Shown here: positions 46,354-55,243 of the stretch, one piece after another
Numbering within the stretch: position 1 is the stretch's first letter
How the letters are laid out: each line of letters starts with the position of its first letter
Source: Syntrophaceae bacterium
GTDB taxonomy: Bacteria; Desulfobacterota; Syntrophia; Syntrophales; UBA2185
DNA: 56,099 bases
Assembly: GCA_003153775.1 (NCBI GenBank)
Contig: PMBI01000044.1
Coordinates: forward strand, 31,176 to 87,274
Direction: 5' to 3'
The notes under the pieces: generated by a model
Seen by the model: only the letters and a program-made list of their open reading frames with translations
What the model was told of the DNA's origin: nothing
Database searches by the model: none
Program-made: the position numbers and the translations under genes

Positions 46354-47196
46354 ATGAAAAAGAAGACGGTGCTCTCTCTGATTTTCGTTATCATGTTCTG
46401 CTCGGGGGCAACAGCCGGGGTGGAAAGTCCGAGCGTCGTGAAAATCGGCAGCGATCTCACAGTTGAGGAAGGCACGAAGGTTCATAATGTCCTGGTCATG
46501 GGCGGACAGATTACAGTGGAGGGAACCGTTGAAAATTACGTGACAGCCATCGGAGGGTCTGTAGTCCTTGCAAATACGGCCGTCGTTGGTGGGAACGTCT
46601 TTTGCCTCGGAGGGATCATAGTCAGAGGGAGGGGCGCAGAAGTCCGTGGCAGCGTGACAGAGATCAATTCCAATGATATCTCCCAAGCCGTGACGAACGC
46701 CTTGAGTGAGGAATGGGAAGGATGGTCGTGGATATTCGCCGTTATCTCCATGTCCATTTTCCTCGGCCTCCTGATCATTACTATCGTGACCGTGCTCCTG
46801 ATTCCGAAGCCGGTGCGTCTGGTTTCGGCGGCTATCAAGGAGAAGCCTTTCAAGGTTACCATGTGGGGCCTTGGCGGACTGGTATTGATTGTCCCGCTGG
46901 CAGTGCTTCTGGCAATTTCGGTTGTCGGCATCGTCCTGATACCCCTCGAAATGACCATCGTTCTCTGCGCGGTCCTCATCGGTTTTATTTCAGTGTCACA
47001 GCTCGTCGGAAGAAAATTATTCGAGGTTCTCAAGAGGAATGATCAAAGCATGATGCGGGAGAGCATATGGGGACTCATCATCTTGTGGTTAATCGGATGG
47101 ATACCCTATGTCGGCTGGATGATCAAGGTATGCGCCATTGTCATTGGCCTGGGAGCGGTTCTCTTGACGCGCTTCGGCACCAATCAGCACATATGA
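46354..47196 (+). CDS. Bactofilin-like polymer-forming membrane protein
   Basis: The 280 residues begin with a signal peptide (about 1-21). Next is a short beta-helix of bactofilin type (about 28-110: IGSDLTVEEGTKVHNVLVMG, read by its spaced glycines, then GTVENYVTAIGGSVVL and GGNVFCLGGIIVRG). Three or four hydrophobic segments follow (about 127-152, 168-215, 232-275), with the charged loop KPVRLVSAAIKEKPFK between. This pairs an extracytoplasmic beta-helix with a membrane domain, as in DUF8173-like proteins. Function is unproven; neighbours dedA and glmM suggest envelope work. Confidence 0.78.
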   Translation: MKKKTVLSLIFVIMFCSGATAGVESPSVVKIGSDLTVEEGTKVHNVLVMGGQITVEGTVENYVTAIGGSVVLANTAVVGGNVFCLGGIIVRGRGAEVRGSVTEINSNDISQAVTNALSEEWEGWSWIFAVISMSIFLGLLIITIVTVLLIPKPVRLVSAAIKEKPFKVTMWGLGGLVLIVPLAVLLAISVVGIVLIPLEMTIVLCAVLIGFISVSQLVGRKLFEVLKRNDQSMMRESIWGLIILWLIGWIPYVGWMIKVCAIVIGLGAVLLTRFGTNQHI

Positions 47197-47291
47197 GACC
47201 GGAAGGCATCCTTGTTGCAAAATAGATTTGATTGTTGTAGAAAATAACGTCATCAGGGTTCCTGCGACTTGGGAGCAGAAGGAGTAACTTG

Positions 47292-48641
47292 TTGGGAAAG
47301 CTTTTCGGGACCGACGGCATACGGGGCATCGCCAATGAATATCCCATGACGGCTGAAATGGCCTTGAACATCGGCCGCGCCACCGCCCGCCTGTTCAAGC
47401 AGAAAGGTCATGTGGCCAAGGTCATTGTCGGAAAGGATACCCGCATCTCCGGGTATATGTTTGAGAGCGCCCTCGTATCGGGAATCTGCTCCATGGGAGT
47501 GAATTCCATCATGGTCGGCGTCATGCCGACGCCGGGCATTGCCTTTCTCACAAGCAGCATGAGGGCTGACGCCGGTATCGTCATCTCCGCATCGCACAAT
47601 CCCTTTCAAGATAACGGCATCAAGATATTCTCCTCCCTCGGATTCAAACTTCCCGACGAAAAAGAGCTTGCCATAGAGGACTTTATTTTCGCAAACGACA
47701 AGGATAAAGATCGCCCTGCACCGGGAGACCTGGGCAAGGTGAATCGGCTCGATGACGCAAGGGGAAGATACATAGTTTTTTTAAAACATGCTTTTCCAAA
47801 GGAATATACCCTGGAGGGAACGAGGATCGTCCTCGATTGTGCAAACGGAGCGACCTACAGAATAGCGCCGGAGACTTTTTTTGAACTCGGGGCCCAGGTG
47901 ACAACCCTGTTCGATCATCCTGACGGGGTCAACATAAACGTCAACTGCGGGTCCCAGCATCCTGAGAAGCTCGCCCATGAAGTCGTGAAAAGGAAGGCAG
48001 ATGTCGGATTTGCATTCGACGGCGACGGCGACCGTGTCATCGCCGTCGACGAAAGAGGCGCTGTATTGACAGGGGACCAGATTCTTGCCGTCTGTGCGAA
48101 GATGATGAAAAAGGCAGGGACCCTGACCAATAATCTGGTCGTCCGCACGGTGATGAGCAACATCGGCCTGGGCATCGCCCTTCACGAAATGGGTATAGAT
48201 TCCGTAATGGCCAATGTGGGGGACAGGAGCGTCCTCGAAGAAATGCGTGCGAAAGGGGCGGCAATAGGTGGCGAGGACTCGGGCCATTTGATCTTTCTTC
48301 CGCACCATACGACAGGAGACGGGATTATAACGGCGCTGCAGGTGCTGACCGCGATGAAGAGGGAAAGGAAACCTCTTTCCGAACTCGCGAAAGGCATGAC
48401 CGTATTTCCCCAGGTGCTGATCAATATAGACGTCAAGGCAAGACCTGACTTGTCAACAGTGCCGGAAATTGTCGGAGCGATCAAGGACGCAGAGGACGCC
48501 CTGGGAAACAGGGGCCGGGTTCTGGTGCGGTATTCGGGGACGCAGAATATGTGCCGCGTCATGGTTGAAGGCCCCACCAAAGAAGAAACAGCAAAACACT
48601 GCGAGAGAATCGCCGATGCAGTGAAGACAAAGCTCGCCTGA
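47292..48641 (+). CDS. glmM: Phosphoglucosamine mutase GlmM
   Basis: GlmM converts glucosamine-6-phosphate to glucosamine-1-phosphate for peptidoglycan and LPS. The 449 residues have GKLFGTDGIRG at the start, the phosphoserine S101 in ISASHNPFQDNG, the metal loop DGDGDR near 240, the GEDSGH sugar loop near 325 and the RYSGTQNM phosphate site near the end. The start is TTG: 47292 lies 7 bases after GGAG, and an in-frame TTG at 47289 is the alternative. An unusual start codon may limit its expression. Confidence 0.95.
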   Translation: MGKLFGTDGIRGIANEYPMTAEMALNIGRATARLFKQKGHVAKVIVGKDTRISGYMFESALVSGICSMGVNSIMVGVMPTPGIAFLTSSMRADAGIVISASHNPFQDNGIKIFSSLGFKLPDEKELAIEDFIFANDKDKDRPAPGDLGKVNRLDDARGRYIVFLKHAFPKEYTLEGTRIVLDCANGATYRIAPETFFELGAQVTTLFDHPDGVNINVNCGSQHPEKLAHEVVKRKADVGFAFDGDGDRVIAVDERGAVLTGDQILAVCAKMMKKAGTLTNNLVVRTVMSNIGLGIALHEMGIDSVMANVGDRSVLEEMRAKGAAIGGEDSGHLIFLPHHTTGDGIITALQVLTAMKRERKPLSELAKGMTVFPQVLINIDVKARPDLSTVPEIVGAIKDAEDALGNRGRVLVRYSGTQNMCRVMVEGPTKEETAKHCERIADAVKTKLA

Positions 48642-48676
48642 AAAAGATAATCGAGACTGAAAAGAACTCGCCTGAA

Positions 48677-49189
48677 CTATACTTGACCGGCGATTATCCC
48701 GCGTAATATGTCGGAAACGGCTTCCTTGTGTTCCGCCATCACGACTTTGATCTGACTGTCTTTGCCGGTGATTATGTTACCCAGAGCAATGCCGTCTATA
48801 TTTAGGAGACACCCGAGCAGTCTGGGAGCGTGCGCCAGGAGGAGGTCTTCAATATGCCGGTAAAGACGCTCTGCCCCATCGTTGGAAAACAATAGCAGCC
48901 TGGAAACACGATCTCCATAAGAGGCGCCATTGCGCTCCCGCACATTCGCAATCCCTTTTCTTTCGCTTTCCAGCTTATCAAGGATCGCTTCGAATCCGCA
49001 GCGAAGCTGCCCCCTGAGCCTCGCCTTCTGCAATGCTTTTTCCAGCGGGTCGCTCATCGTGATTGCGGATACGTCAAGGTGACCGCCGGGCCAGAGCTTC
49101 ACAGTGCGGGCCATCAGGGCGTGACGGATGGTCTCGGCACTGTTATCGGCTTCCAACTGTCGGGGGAGGCTGATATCTGACAGGTTCAT
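48677..49189 (-). CDS. Uncharacterised conserved-looking protein
   Basis: The 170 residues form an alpha/beta protein with no signal peptide or membrane segment. Its first part is LSDISLPRQLEADNSAETIR; a central helical stretch (SDPLEKALQKARLRGQLRCG) is followed by LLLFSNDGAERLYRHIED and a hydrophobic RLLGCLLNIDGIALGNIITG. I recognise no family. The ATG at 49189 is used because the upstream in-frame extension overlaps the previous gene; its ribosome site is weak, so coupling to that gene (40 bases upstream) is likely. Confidence 0.6.
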   Translation of the reverse strand: MNLSDISLPRQLEADNSAETIRHALMARTVKLWPGGHLDVSAITMSDPLEKALQKARLRGQLRCGFEAILDKLESERKGIANVRERNGASYGDRVSRLLLFSNDGAERLYRHIEDLLLAHAPRLLGCLLNIDGIALGNIITGKDSQIKVVMAEHKEAVSDILRGIIAGQV

Positions 49190-49229
49190 ATCATGTATAT
49201 CCCAGGAGGATGCAGCGTCTGAAAAAATA

Positions 49230-49607
49230 TCATCCCTGATAAATCTTTTGCATTGTCTCGTACAGGTAATCACGATAGGCCCTGCGACGCTTCATTTCAT
49301 CGCGGTAGCCGCCTTCAAGAGCTTTCTTGTTTTCTTTGAGCTCCACGAAATCTTCGTCTTCTTCCCTGATCGCCTTCATCTTCTCTTTGAGGGCGTCTAT
49401 CTTGTCTCTGATGTTCTCCTCCTTATATTTGATCTGCGAAGCGAGCTCAGCAATTTGTTCGTCCTCCCTCTTGACCTTCTTCATAGCTTTAAGATCATCT
49501 TCTTCCTGGATGAAGCGTTTGACGATCTCATCTTTGGTCATCTTATTTACTTCCTCTATAAACTCATACGGAACTGCCGCCTGTTTCTTCCTGCTTCTTT
49601 TTGCCAT
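49230..49607 (-). CDS. Small coiled-coil protein, uncharacterised
   Basis: The 125 residues start MAKRSRKKQAAVPYEFIEEV and continue as one highly charged helix (about 22-120) rich in Glu, Lys, Arg and Asp, ending RAYRDYLYETMQKIYQG. GGGAGA lies 5 bases before the ATG. The basic N-terminus could bind nucleic acid; the rest should form a coiled coil. It has no recognised family and leads a two-gene unit with the 48677-49189 gene. Confidence 0.65.
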   Translation of the reverse strand: MAKRSRKKQAAVPYEFIEEVNKMTKDEIVKRFIQEEDDLKAMKKVKREDEQIAELASQIKYKEENIRDKIDALKEKMKAIREEDEDFVELKENKKALEGGYRDEMKRRRAYRDYLYETMQKIYQG

Positions 49608-49830
49608 ACGTTCTCCCTGAATTCTCCTGCCGCCGCGGCTGTCACCATCGGCGCAGTTGCTTTCGGTTATTTCTTCGCTGCGTGCATATCATAATTGCCG
49701 AGAAAATGCCGATAAATTATTGCCGCTTGAAAACATGCATATCGATTATTGTCGAAGATTTGATGGGACGAGGAGGTGTTCACTCTTGTTGAAGCATAAG
49801 GAGAATAAATGCGACGACGGCCTTTTTCTG

Positions 49831-50535
49831 CTAAACACCCAGGTAGGCTGTGCGGACATGCTCGTTGCTGAGCAACTCTGCACCTGTTCCCTGAAGTGCT
49901 ATCTTTCCATTTTCCAGGACGTAGGCCCGGTCGGCAATGGCGAGCGTCTGTTTTACATTCTGCTCTACGATCAGCACCGTTGTTCCTTCTTCTTTTATTC
50001 TCTTTATGACGTTGAATATGTCCCTAACCAGGATAGGAGAAAGGCCGAGGGAAGGCTCATCGAACATCTGCAGTTTTGGCTTTGCCATGAGCCCTCTTCC
50101 GATCGCAAGCATCTGCTGCTCGCCTCCGCTTAAGGTTCCTGCGAGCTGTCTCCTTCTTTCGAGAAGTCTGGGAAAGAGGTCGAACACCAATTCTTTGGTT
50201 ACTTCACGCTCCTTCTTTGCCTCCCCTTTTAAAGAACCCATGTCGAGATTTTCCTCGACGGACATTTCCACAAAGAGCCTTCTTGCCTCAGGCACATGGA
50301 CCAGCCCTATTTCGATCAGCTTGTAGGGCTCCACCTTATGGATCGGTATATCATTGAAATGAATCTCGCCCTTCTTGGGTCTTAAAATGCCTGATATGGT
50401 TTTCAGGGTCGTCGACTTTCCCGCCCCGTTTGCGCCGATGAGCGCTACTATCTCTCCCTGTTTTATATTGAAGGAAATGTCCCAGATCACCTGGACGTCG
50501 CCGTAAAAAACATCGATGTTCTTGATCTCAAGCAC
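49831..50535 (-). CDS. livF: Branched-chain amino-acid ABC transporter ATPase LivF
   Basis: One of the two ATPases of the HAAT-type importer. The 234 residues have Walker A GANGAGKST, signature TLSGGEQQMLAIGR, Walker B LQMFDEPSLGL and the switch histidine region replaced by VEQN as is normal for LivF. Its start overlaps livG by 8 bases. It is the last gene of the liv operon. Confidence 0.96.
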   Translation of the reverse strand: MLEIKNIDVFYGDVQVIWDISFNIKQGEIVALIGANGAGKSTTLKTISGILRPKKGEIHFNDIPIHKVEPYKLIEIGLVHVPEARRLFVEMSVEENLDMGSLKGEAKKEREVTKELVFDLFPRLLERRRQLAGTLSGGEQQMLAIGRGLMAKPKLQMFDEPSLGLSPILVRDIFNVIKRIKEEGTTVLIVEQNVKQTLAIADRAYVLENGKIALQGTGAELLSNEHVRTAYLGV

Positions 50536-51253
50536 TTTGTTCCTCTCCTAAGTATGCTTCAATCACAACGGGATTGTGGCCAATTTCCGAAGGCGTGCCT
50601 TCCGCTATTTTCTGACCGTAGTTAAGTACGACAATTCGATCGGAGACAGCCATGATCACCTTCATATGATGTTCGATAATGAGGATGGTTATTCCCTTTT
50701 CCGTCCTTATCTTCTGCACAATCTCGATCTGCTCGTTAATCTCTGTCGGGTTGAGTCCTGCAAAGGCCTCGTCGAGCAGGATAATCTCAGGCCGTGTGGC
50801 AAGGGCGCGGGCAATCTCTAGCCTTTTTCTCTTGCCGAGGGGGAGCCCCTTGGAGAGGACATTGATGTCGTCGGAAAGGCCGGTAAACTGCAGCACTTCG
50901 AGGGAGACCTTCTCCGCCTCCGCCTTGCTTTTGGTCCTTATGAAAGCCGAAGCTATGACATTGTCGAGGGTGGACATCCTCTGCAGCGGCCTTACCACCT
51001 GGAATGTCCTTGCCACACCCAGCTTGCAAAGAACATGAGGTCGGAGGTTTGATACCCTCTTACCATTCAATAGTACGTCACCCTTCGTGGGGCGGTAGAA
51101 TCCGTTGATGACATTGAACATGGTCGTTTTTCCCGCGCCGTTCGGTCCGATAAGGCCCAGTATTTCATCCTTGTTGAGCACGAAGGAAACGTCTGTAAGG
51201 GCGGCAAGCCCGCCGAATTGTTTTGAGACATTCTTTACTTCAATGAGACTCAT
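50528..51253 (-). CDS. livG: Branched-chain amino-acid ABC transporter ATPase LivG
   Basis: The second ATPase, 241 residues. Walker A is GPNGAGKTT, the long insertion typical of LivG includes ARTFQVVRPLQRMS, the signature is the LivG variant LPLGKRKRLEIARAL, and Walker B is IILLDEAFAGLNP followed by the switch segment IIEHHMKVIM. It overlaps livM by 4 bases and livF by 8. Confidence 0.96.
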   Translation of the reverse strand: MSLIEVKNVSKQFGGLAALTDVSFVLNKDEILGLIGPNGAGKTTMFNVINGFYRPTKGDVLLNGKRVSNLRPHVLCKLGVARTFQVVRPLQRMSTLDNVIASAFIRTKSKAEAEKVSLEVLQFTGLSDDINVLSKGLPLGKRKRLEIARALATRPEIILLDEAFAGLNPTEINEQIEIVQKIRTEKGITILIIEHHMKVIMAVSDRIVVLNYGQKIAEGTPSEIGHNPVVIEAYLGEEQSA

Positions 51254-52194
51254 GATGACGCCTCCTTCTTGCGCTTGAACGGTTTCAGTAATTTTTTATA
51301 ATCACCGACAATGCCGTTGGGCACGAACAGGATAATCAGTATGAGGATGACGCCGAAGATAGTCATATGCGCGGCCCCGATATATGGGAGGGAGCGTATT
51401 TCTTCGGCAAGGAAGACCATAATGACGGCGCCTACAACGGGGCCCCAGTATGTGGCGGCGCCGCCCACCATAACGACCATCACCGTCGTTATGGAAATGT
51501 CATAGAGGGGAAATACGACACCGGGATCGATATATCCCATGTAGTTCATGAAAAAGGCGCCGGCGATTCCGGTGAGGACACCGCTTAGGCAAAGGGAGAT
51601 TGTCTTATAAAAGGTCGTGTCTATTCCGAGGGACTCCGCTGCATCCTGGTCCTCCCTGATGGCCACGAAATAATATCCGAGCTTGGATTCCATAACTATC
51701 TTGATGAGGAGAAATGTTCCCGCGGCAATGAAGAGTATGATGTAGAAGTACCAAGTCTTGTCAATCCATGTCCTTTCCCTTATCATTATTCCCATGTTCC
51801 CCTGGGTTAAATCGACGAGGTTTTCCGTGGTCACCCTGCATATTTCACCGAGGGCAAGGGTGGCAAGTGCAAAGTAGGCGCCCCTGAGACGCAGACAGAT
51901 ATATCCGACAACCAGGGAGAGCGCCGTGAGTATGACAACGCATGCCGGTATGCCCCACCAGGCCGATATTTCTAAATGGTAATAGAGGATGCCCGCTGTG
52001 TATGCGCCGAAGCCGAAGAAGGCGGCATGTCCAAAGGAAACCTGGCCCGTGTATCCGCCGAGGATGTTCCATGCCATACCGATTACGGACCACATGAGGA
52101 CGAGGATGAGTATGTGCATGATATAGGAACTTAGATTCATGAGCGGGACGACGCAAAGGCCGGCAAAGATTATGTGAGGCAGGTATTTTTTCAT
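51250..52194 (-). CDS. livM: Branched-chain amino-acid ABC transporter permease LivM
   Basis: The 314-residue permease has eight or more membrane helices and the family segments NILGGYTGQVSFGHAAFFG (about 46-64), RLRGAYFALATLALGEI and VAIREDQDAAESLGID, the cytoplasmic coupling loop. The ATG at 52192-52194 gives the usual hydrophobic N-terminus; a longer frame upstream overlaps livH. Both neighbours overlap by 4 bases. Confidence 0.95.
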   Translation of the reverse strand: MKKYLPHIIFAGLCVVPLMNLSSYIMHILILVLMWSVIGMAWNILGGYTGQVSFGHAAFFGFGAYTAGILYYHLEISAWWGIPACVVILTALSLVVGYICLRLRGAYFALATLALGEICRVTTENLVDLTQGNMGIMIRERTWIDKTWYFYIILFIAAGTFLLIKIVMESKLGYYFVAIREDQDAAESLGIDTTFYKTISLCLSGVLTGIAGAFFMNYMGYIDPGVVFPLYDISITTVMVVMVGGAATYWGPVVGAVIMVFLAEEIRSLPYIGAAHMTIFGVILILIILFVPNGIVGDYKKLLKPFKRKKEASS

Positions 52195-53114
52195 TTTCCT
52201 AACCTCCTTTTCCTGATAATCGATGCAATCCCTCCGGGCAGAAATACGAGGGCTGCCACGAAGATTGCGAATCTTCCCGCAGGTGCCCATCCCATCCCGA
52301 TATAGGTGGCTGTCATGGACTCAAAAATACCGAGGATCAATCCTCCGATTACGGCGCCGTTTGTTGAACCCATGCCGCCGATGACTGTAATAACGAACCC
52401 TACATTTGTGAATTGTCTCCCCAGCGCCGGGTAGAGATAATATATGGGGATGAAAAGACAGCCGGCAGCGGCAACAAGGATCATTCCAATACCGAATGTC
52501 ATCATCCTGACCCGGTTCACATTGACGCCCATGAGGAGCGCCGCATCGACGTCCTGCGACGTTGCCCTGATAGATTTTCCCATATCCGTCTTGGTGAGGA
52601 ATATCCACAGGCCAATAGTGATAACAACGGCGAGGACAAACGATAATGTCCATGGCATGGAGAGGGAAAGTTCTATGGGAGATTCCGACCAGAAGTCCGT
52701 CAGATACCACGCATTTGAGGCATAGCTTACCGGCGTGGACCGATAGTCTCCCGTGAAGAATACCGTTGCAAGGTTGGAAAATACCATAGCCAGACCTACG
52801 GTGAGTATCACCAGGTTATGGGGCAGTATGGATTCCACCTTCATGACAGGGGTTAACAGGTACTTCTGAATCGCAAGGCCGAACAAGAAGAGCGCGGGCG
52901 CGGCGATAAACACGGAGAGATAGGGGTCTATGTCAAGAAGGGTAAAGAGCCAGTAGGCGATATACATGGCTATCATCATGAAATCGCCGTGGGCAAGGTT
53001 GATGACCCTCATGACGCCCATGACAAGCGCCATGCCGAGGCCAATCAGCGCATAAAGGCCCCCTAACATGAACCCGGCTATCAGGGTCTGTAAAAAGAGT
53101 TCAAGCTGCTCCAT
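52191..53114 (-). CDS. livH: Branched-chain amino-acid ABC transporter permease LivH
   Basis: The 307-residue partner permease has the family N-terminus with GGLYALIGLGMALVMGVMRV and NLAHGDFMM, the loop GKSIRATSQDVDAALLMGV (EAA-like coupling motif) and VIGGMGSTNGAVIGGLILG near 250. It lies 14 bases downstream of livK and overlaps livM by 4 bases. Confidence 0.95.
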   Translation of the reverse strand: MEQLELFLQTLIAGFMLGGLYALIGLGMALVMGVMRVINLAHGDFMMIAMYIAYWLFTLLDIDPYLSVFIAAPALFLFGLAIQKYLLTPVMKVESILPHNLVILTVGLAMVFSNLATVFFTGDYRSTPVSYASNAWYLTDFWSESPIELSLSMPWTLSFVLAVVITIGLWIFLTKTDMGKSIRATSQDVDAALLMGVNVNRVRMMTFGIGMILVAAAGCLFIPIYYLYPALGRQFTNVGFVITVIGGMGSTNGAVIGGLILGIFESMTATYIGMGWAPAGRFAIFVAALVFLPGGIASIIRKRRLGK

Positions 53115-53128
53115 TCATCCCCCTTCTG

Positions 53129-54319
53129 CTACTTTCGCTCTCTCCATTTCGGGATAGGGTATACATATTGAGCGCTGGCATATTTCTGCGGCCAGATGGT
53201 TTCATGTTTACCTTTGATGACCTGCATAACGAGGGTATCCATGAAGTTCTGGTTCGTGTAGCCTTCCTTGTCCTGAAATCTTACAGGGCCGAAAGCGGTC
53301 ATCATGTTTGTCGATTTCAAGGCCGCGCGGATGTCGTCCGGCTTCCAGGATTTTGCCCGGGTAAGCGCATCCTTTATGACGTAGAGAGCTGAATACGCCT
53401 CTGCACCGTGATAGGAAGGGTAATCCTTGTAGAGCTTCTTGTATTTCTCCGCAAACTCCTTTGCCCCGGGATACGCTATCTGGGGACTCCAGAGGGTGGC
53501 TGTCATGACAAGCTCTGAAGCCTCTTTTGCATTCTGTATAAATTCCGGGATGGCGAATCCGGCAGCGCCTCCCGCATAGAGCTTGGAATCAATCCGCAGT
53601 TCTCTTATCTGTCTCATGAGAAGCGCCGCATCCATGACATACGACACCATGTAGATGACATCAGGCTTTGCCGCTTTGACTTTCGATAAAATCGGTCGGA
53701 AATCCACCGCGCCTTTTTCATACTGTTCCTTTACGAGTACCTTAAAGCCGGCTTTCTTCGCCTGATGCACCATGTCCTCGGCGCCGGAGGTTCCGAAATC
53801 CGAACTCTCGTAAAGAATCGCGATTGTCTTTGGCTTCACGACTGTATTAAGGAACGACATGAGTCCTGTTGCATAGTATGCATTCGTGGGGTTCAGGCGG
53901 AACACGTATTTGTATTTCTGCTGGGTAATATCATCCGTTGCACCGGTGACGACCAGATACGGGACCTTTCTTTCCTCGGCCACCGCGGAAATCGCTTTCG
54001 AACAGGAAGAACTGTACTCACCGAAAACAACCGGCTGTTTTTTCACATCTATGAGTCTCTCGACTATAGACCGCGCTATTTCCGGTTTGCCCTGGGAGTC
54101 CTCAAATTCCAGTACAATCTTCTTCCCTTTTACGCCGCCCTTGGCGTTTATTTCCTGCATGGCGATCTCATAGGACTTCTTTTCTATTTCCCCGAATTTC
54201 GCGTTAGTGCCCGTGAGGGGCAGGGGGATGCCCAGCTTAAGCACCTCCTGGGCATACGCAGTTACCGAAAAAAGACTGACGACAAAGAAAATCGTGACGA
54301 AGAAAGACAAGCGTTTCAT
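53129..54319 (-). CDS. livK: ABC transporter substrate-binding protein LivK
   Basis: The 396-residue periplasmic type I binding protein starts with a signal peptide (MKRLSFFVTIFFVVSLFSVT, cleavage after AYA). Family segments are LKLGIPLPLTGTNAKFGE, GVKGKKIVLEFEDSQGKPE, identified by the EDSQGKP core, and GEYSSSCSKAISAVAEE. The ligand may be a branched-chain amino acid, an amide or an aromatic acid; HAAT systems in such bacteria often import carboxylates. AAAGGAGG precedes the ATG. It is first in the operon, behind a promoter at 54389. Confidence 0.93.
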   Translation of the reverse strand: MKRLSFFVTIFFVVSLFSVTAYAQEVLKLGIPLPLTGTNAKFGEIEKKSYEIAMQEINAKGGVKGKKIVLEFEDSQGKPEIARSIVERLIDVKKQPVVFGEYSSSCSKAISAVAEERKVPYLVVTGATDDITQQKYKYVFRLNPTNAYYATGLMSFLNTVVKPKTIAILYESSDFGTSGAEDMVHQAKKAGFKVLVKEQYEKGAVDFRPILSKVKAAKPDVIYMVSYVMDAALLMRQIRELRIDSKLYAGGAAGFAIPEFIQNAKEASELVMTATLWSPQIAYPGAKEFAEKYKKLYKDYPSYHGAEAYSALYVIKDALTRAKSWKPDDIRAALKSTNMMTAFGPVRFQDKEGYTNQNFMDTLVMQVIKGKHETIWPQKYASAQYVYPIPKWRERK

Positions 54320-54388
54320 TTTATCCTCCTTTTTTTAAGACGGGATAGCACAAGATAAACGGCGCTATAGCGGATTTGAGTATGCTGT

Positions 54389-54417
54389 TTTTTAAAAGAA
54401 TTTAGTCTATAAGTCAA
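54389..54417 (-). promoter_or_regulatory. Putative sigma-70 promoter of the liv operon
   Basis: On the minus strand: TTGACT, 17 bases, TAAAAA, about 70 bases before the livK start. Confidence 0.5.
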
Positions 54418-54512
54418 ACAAAAATATTTTGTAAGAATTTCTAAGTGTTAACTGCAGGAAATTATGGAGGGGATAAATTCAGCATGTCCGTAAATGTGAG
54501 ATATGGCCGGCG

Positions 54513-55226
54513 CTATCTTCTTGCAATGGGAAAGGTCAAAGTCGCTCCAAGCCATCCGATAGCTGATACGAGCGGTACGAATGACAGGATGAGTATCAAA
54601 TAAATAATCCCTGCAATCCCCCGGGCCTCCAGTATGCCGGGCACGAATATCCGCAAGAGAAGGGCGCCTGCTCCCGCAATGAGAAGAATTGCAGACATTG
54701 TAATCTTCAGAGTCACGGCCCGCATCGGTCGCGCCATGTAATTCAGCCACCAGGTAAACAACCCCGTCAGCATTGCAACCGGCAGAGACAAAAGCCCTGC
54801 TATCAGACAGTGCAGAGAGGTACTCTTGAATGAAGCTACGCCGTAAGAGAGATAGAGAATGTTAAAGAGGACAACGGATAGAAAGAAGACGATGGGGAAA
54901 TGGACCGTCATGGGATGGGGGTGTCTTTCGAGAAAAGGAAACCGGCTGATAAGGAACGAGAGCATCGCCGGCATAGCTCTCACGGGTTCCGTCTTCTCCT
55001 TCAAGAGTCCCACCTGCGGGTATCTGTCAAAGACTTCCTCGCCGTGGGGAGCCGCCTCAATATCGGCGCTGAGTTCGCGGGCCGCGTGGTGGCGCTTCAT
55101 GTGCAGTCCGCCAGCCCATAGTTTGCTCCCGCTTACATCGAAGACCCTCCCCTGGTATGCGATGTAGACAGGGTTTCCATCCTGTCCATTGAATTGCGCG
55201 AGAGTATCCGGATCAAATTCTTTCAT
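54513..55226 (-). CDS. Cytochrome b5-like domain fused to DUF2231 membrane domain
   Basis: The 237 residues start with a cytochrome b5-like fold (about 1-75: DTLAQFNGQDGNPVYIAYQG, then VFDVSGSKLWAGGLHMKRHH and DIEAAPHGEEVFDRYP), of the short type found in bacteria. Several histidines (in HMKRHHAA and APHGEE) could ligate haem. From about 100 there is a DUF2231-type domain with four membrane helices and HPHPMTVHFPIVFFL at its start, another likely haem or metal site. This suggests an inner-membrane electron-transfer protein. It is downstream of the DUF4337 gene by 17 bases. The redox role is inference. Confidence 0.82.
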   Translation of the reverse strand: MKEFDPDTLAQFNGQDGNPVYIAYQGRVFDVSGSKLWAGGLHMKRHHAARELSADIEAAPHGEEVFDRYPQVGLLKEKTEPVRAMPAMLSFLISRFPFLERHPHPMTVHFPIVFFLSVVLFNILYLSYGVASFKSTSLHCLIAGLLSLPVAMLTGLFTWWLNYMARPMRAVTLKITMSAILLIAGAGALLLRIFVPGILEARGIAGIIYLILILSFVPLVSAIGWLGATLTFPIARR

Positions 55227-55243
55227 CGCTGTATCCCTGATGT

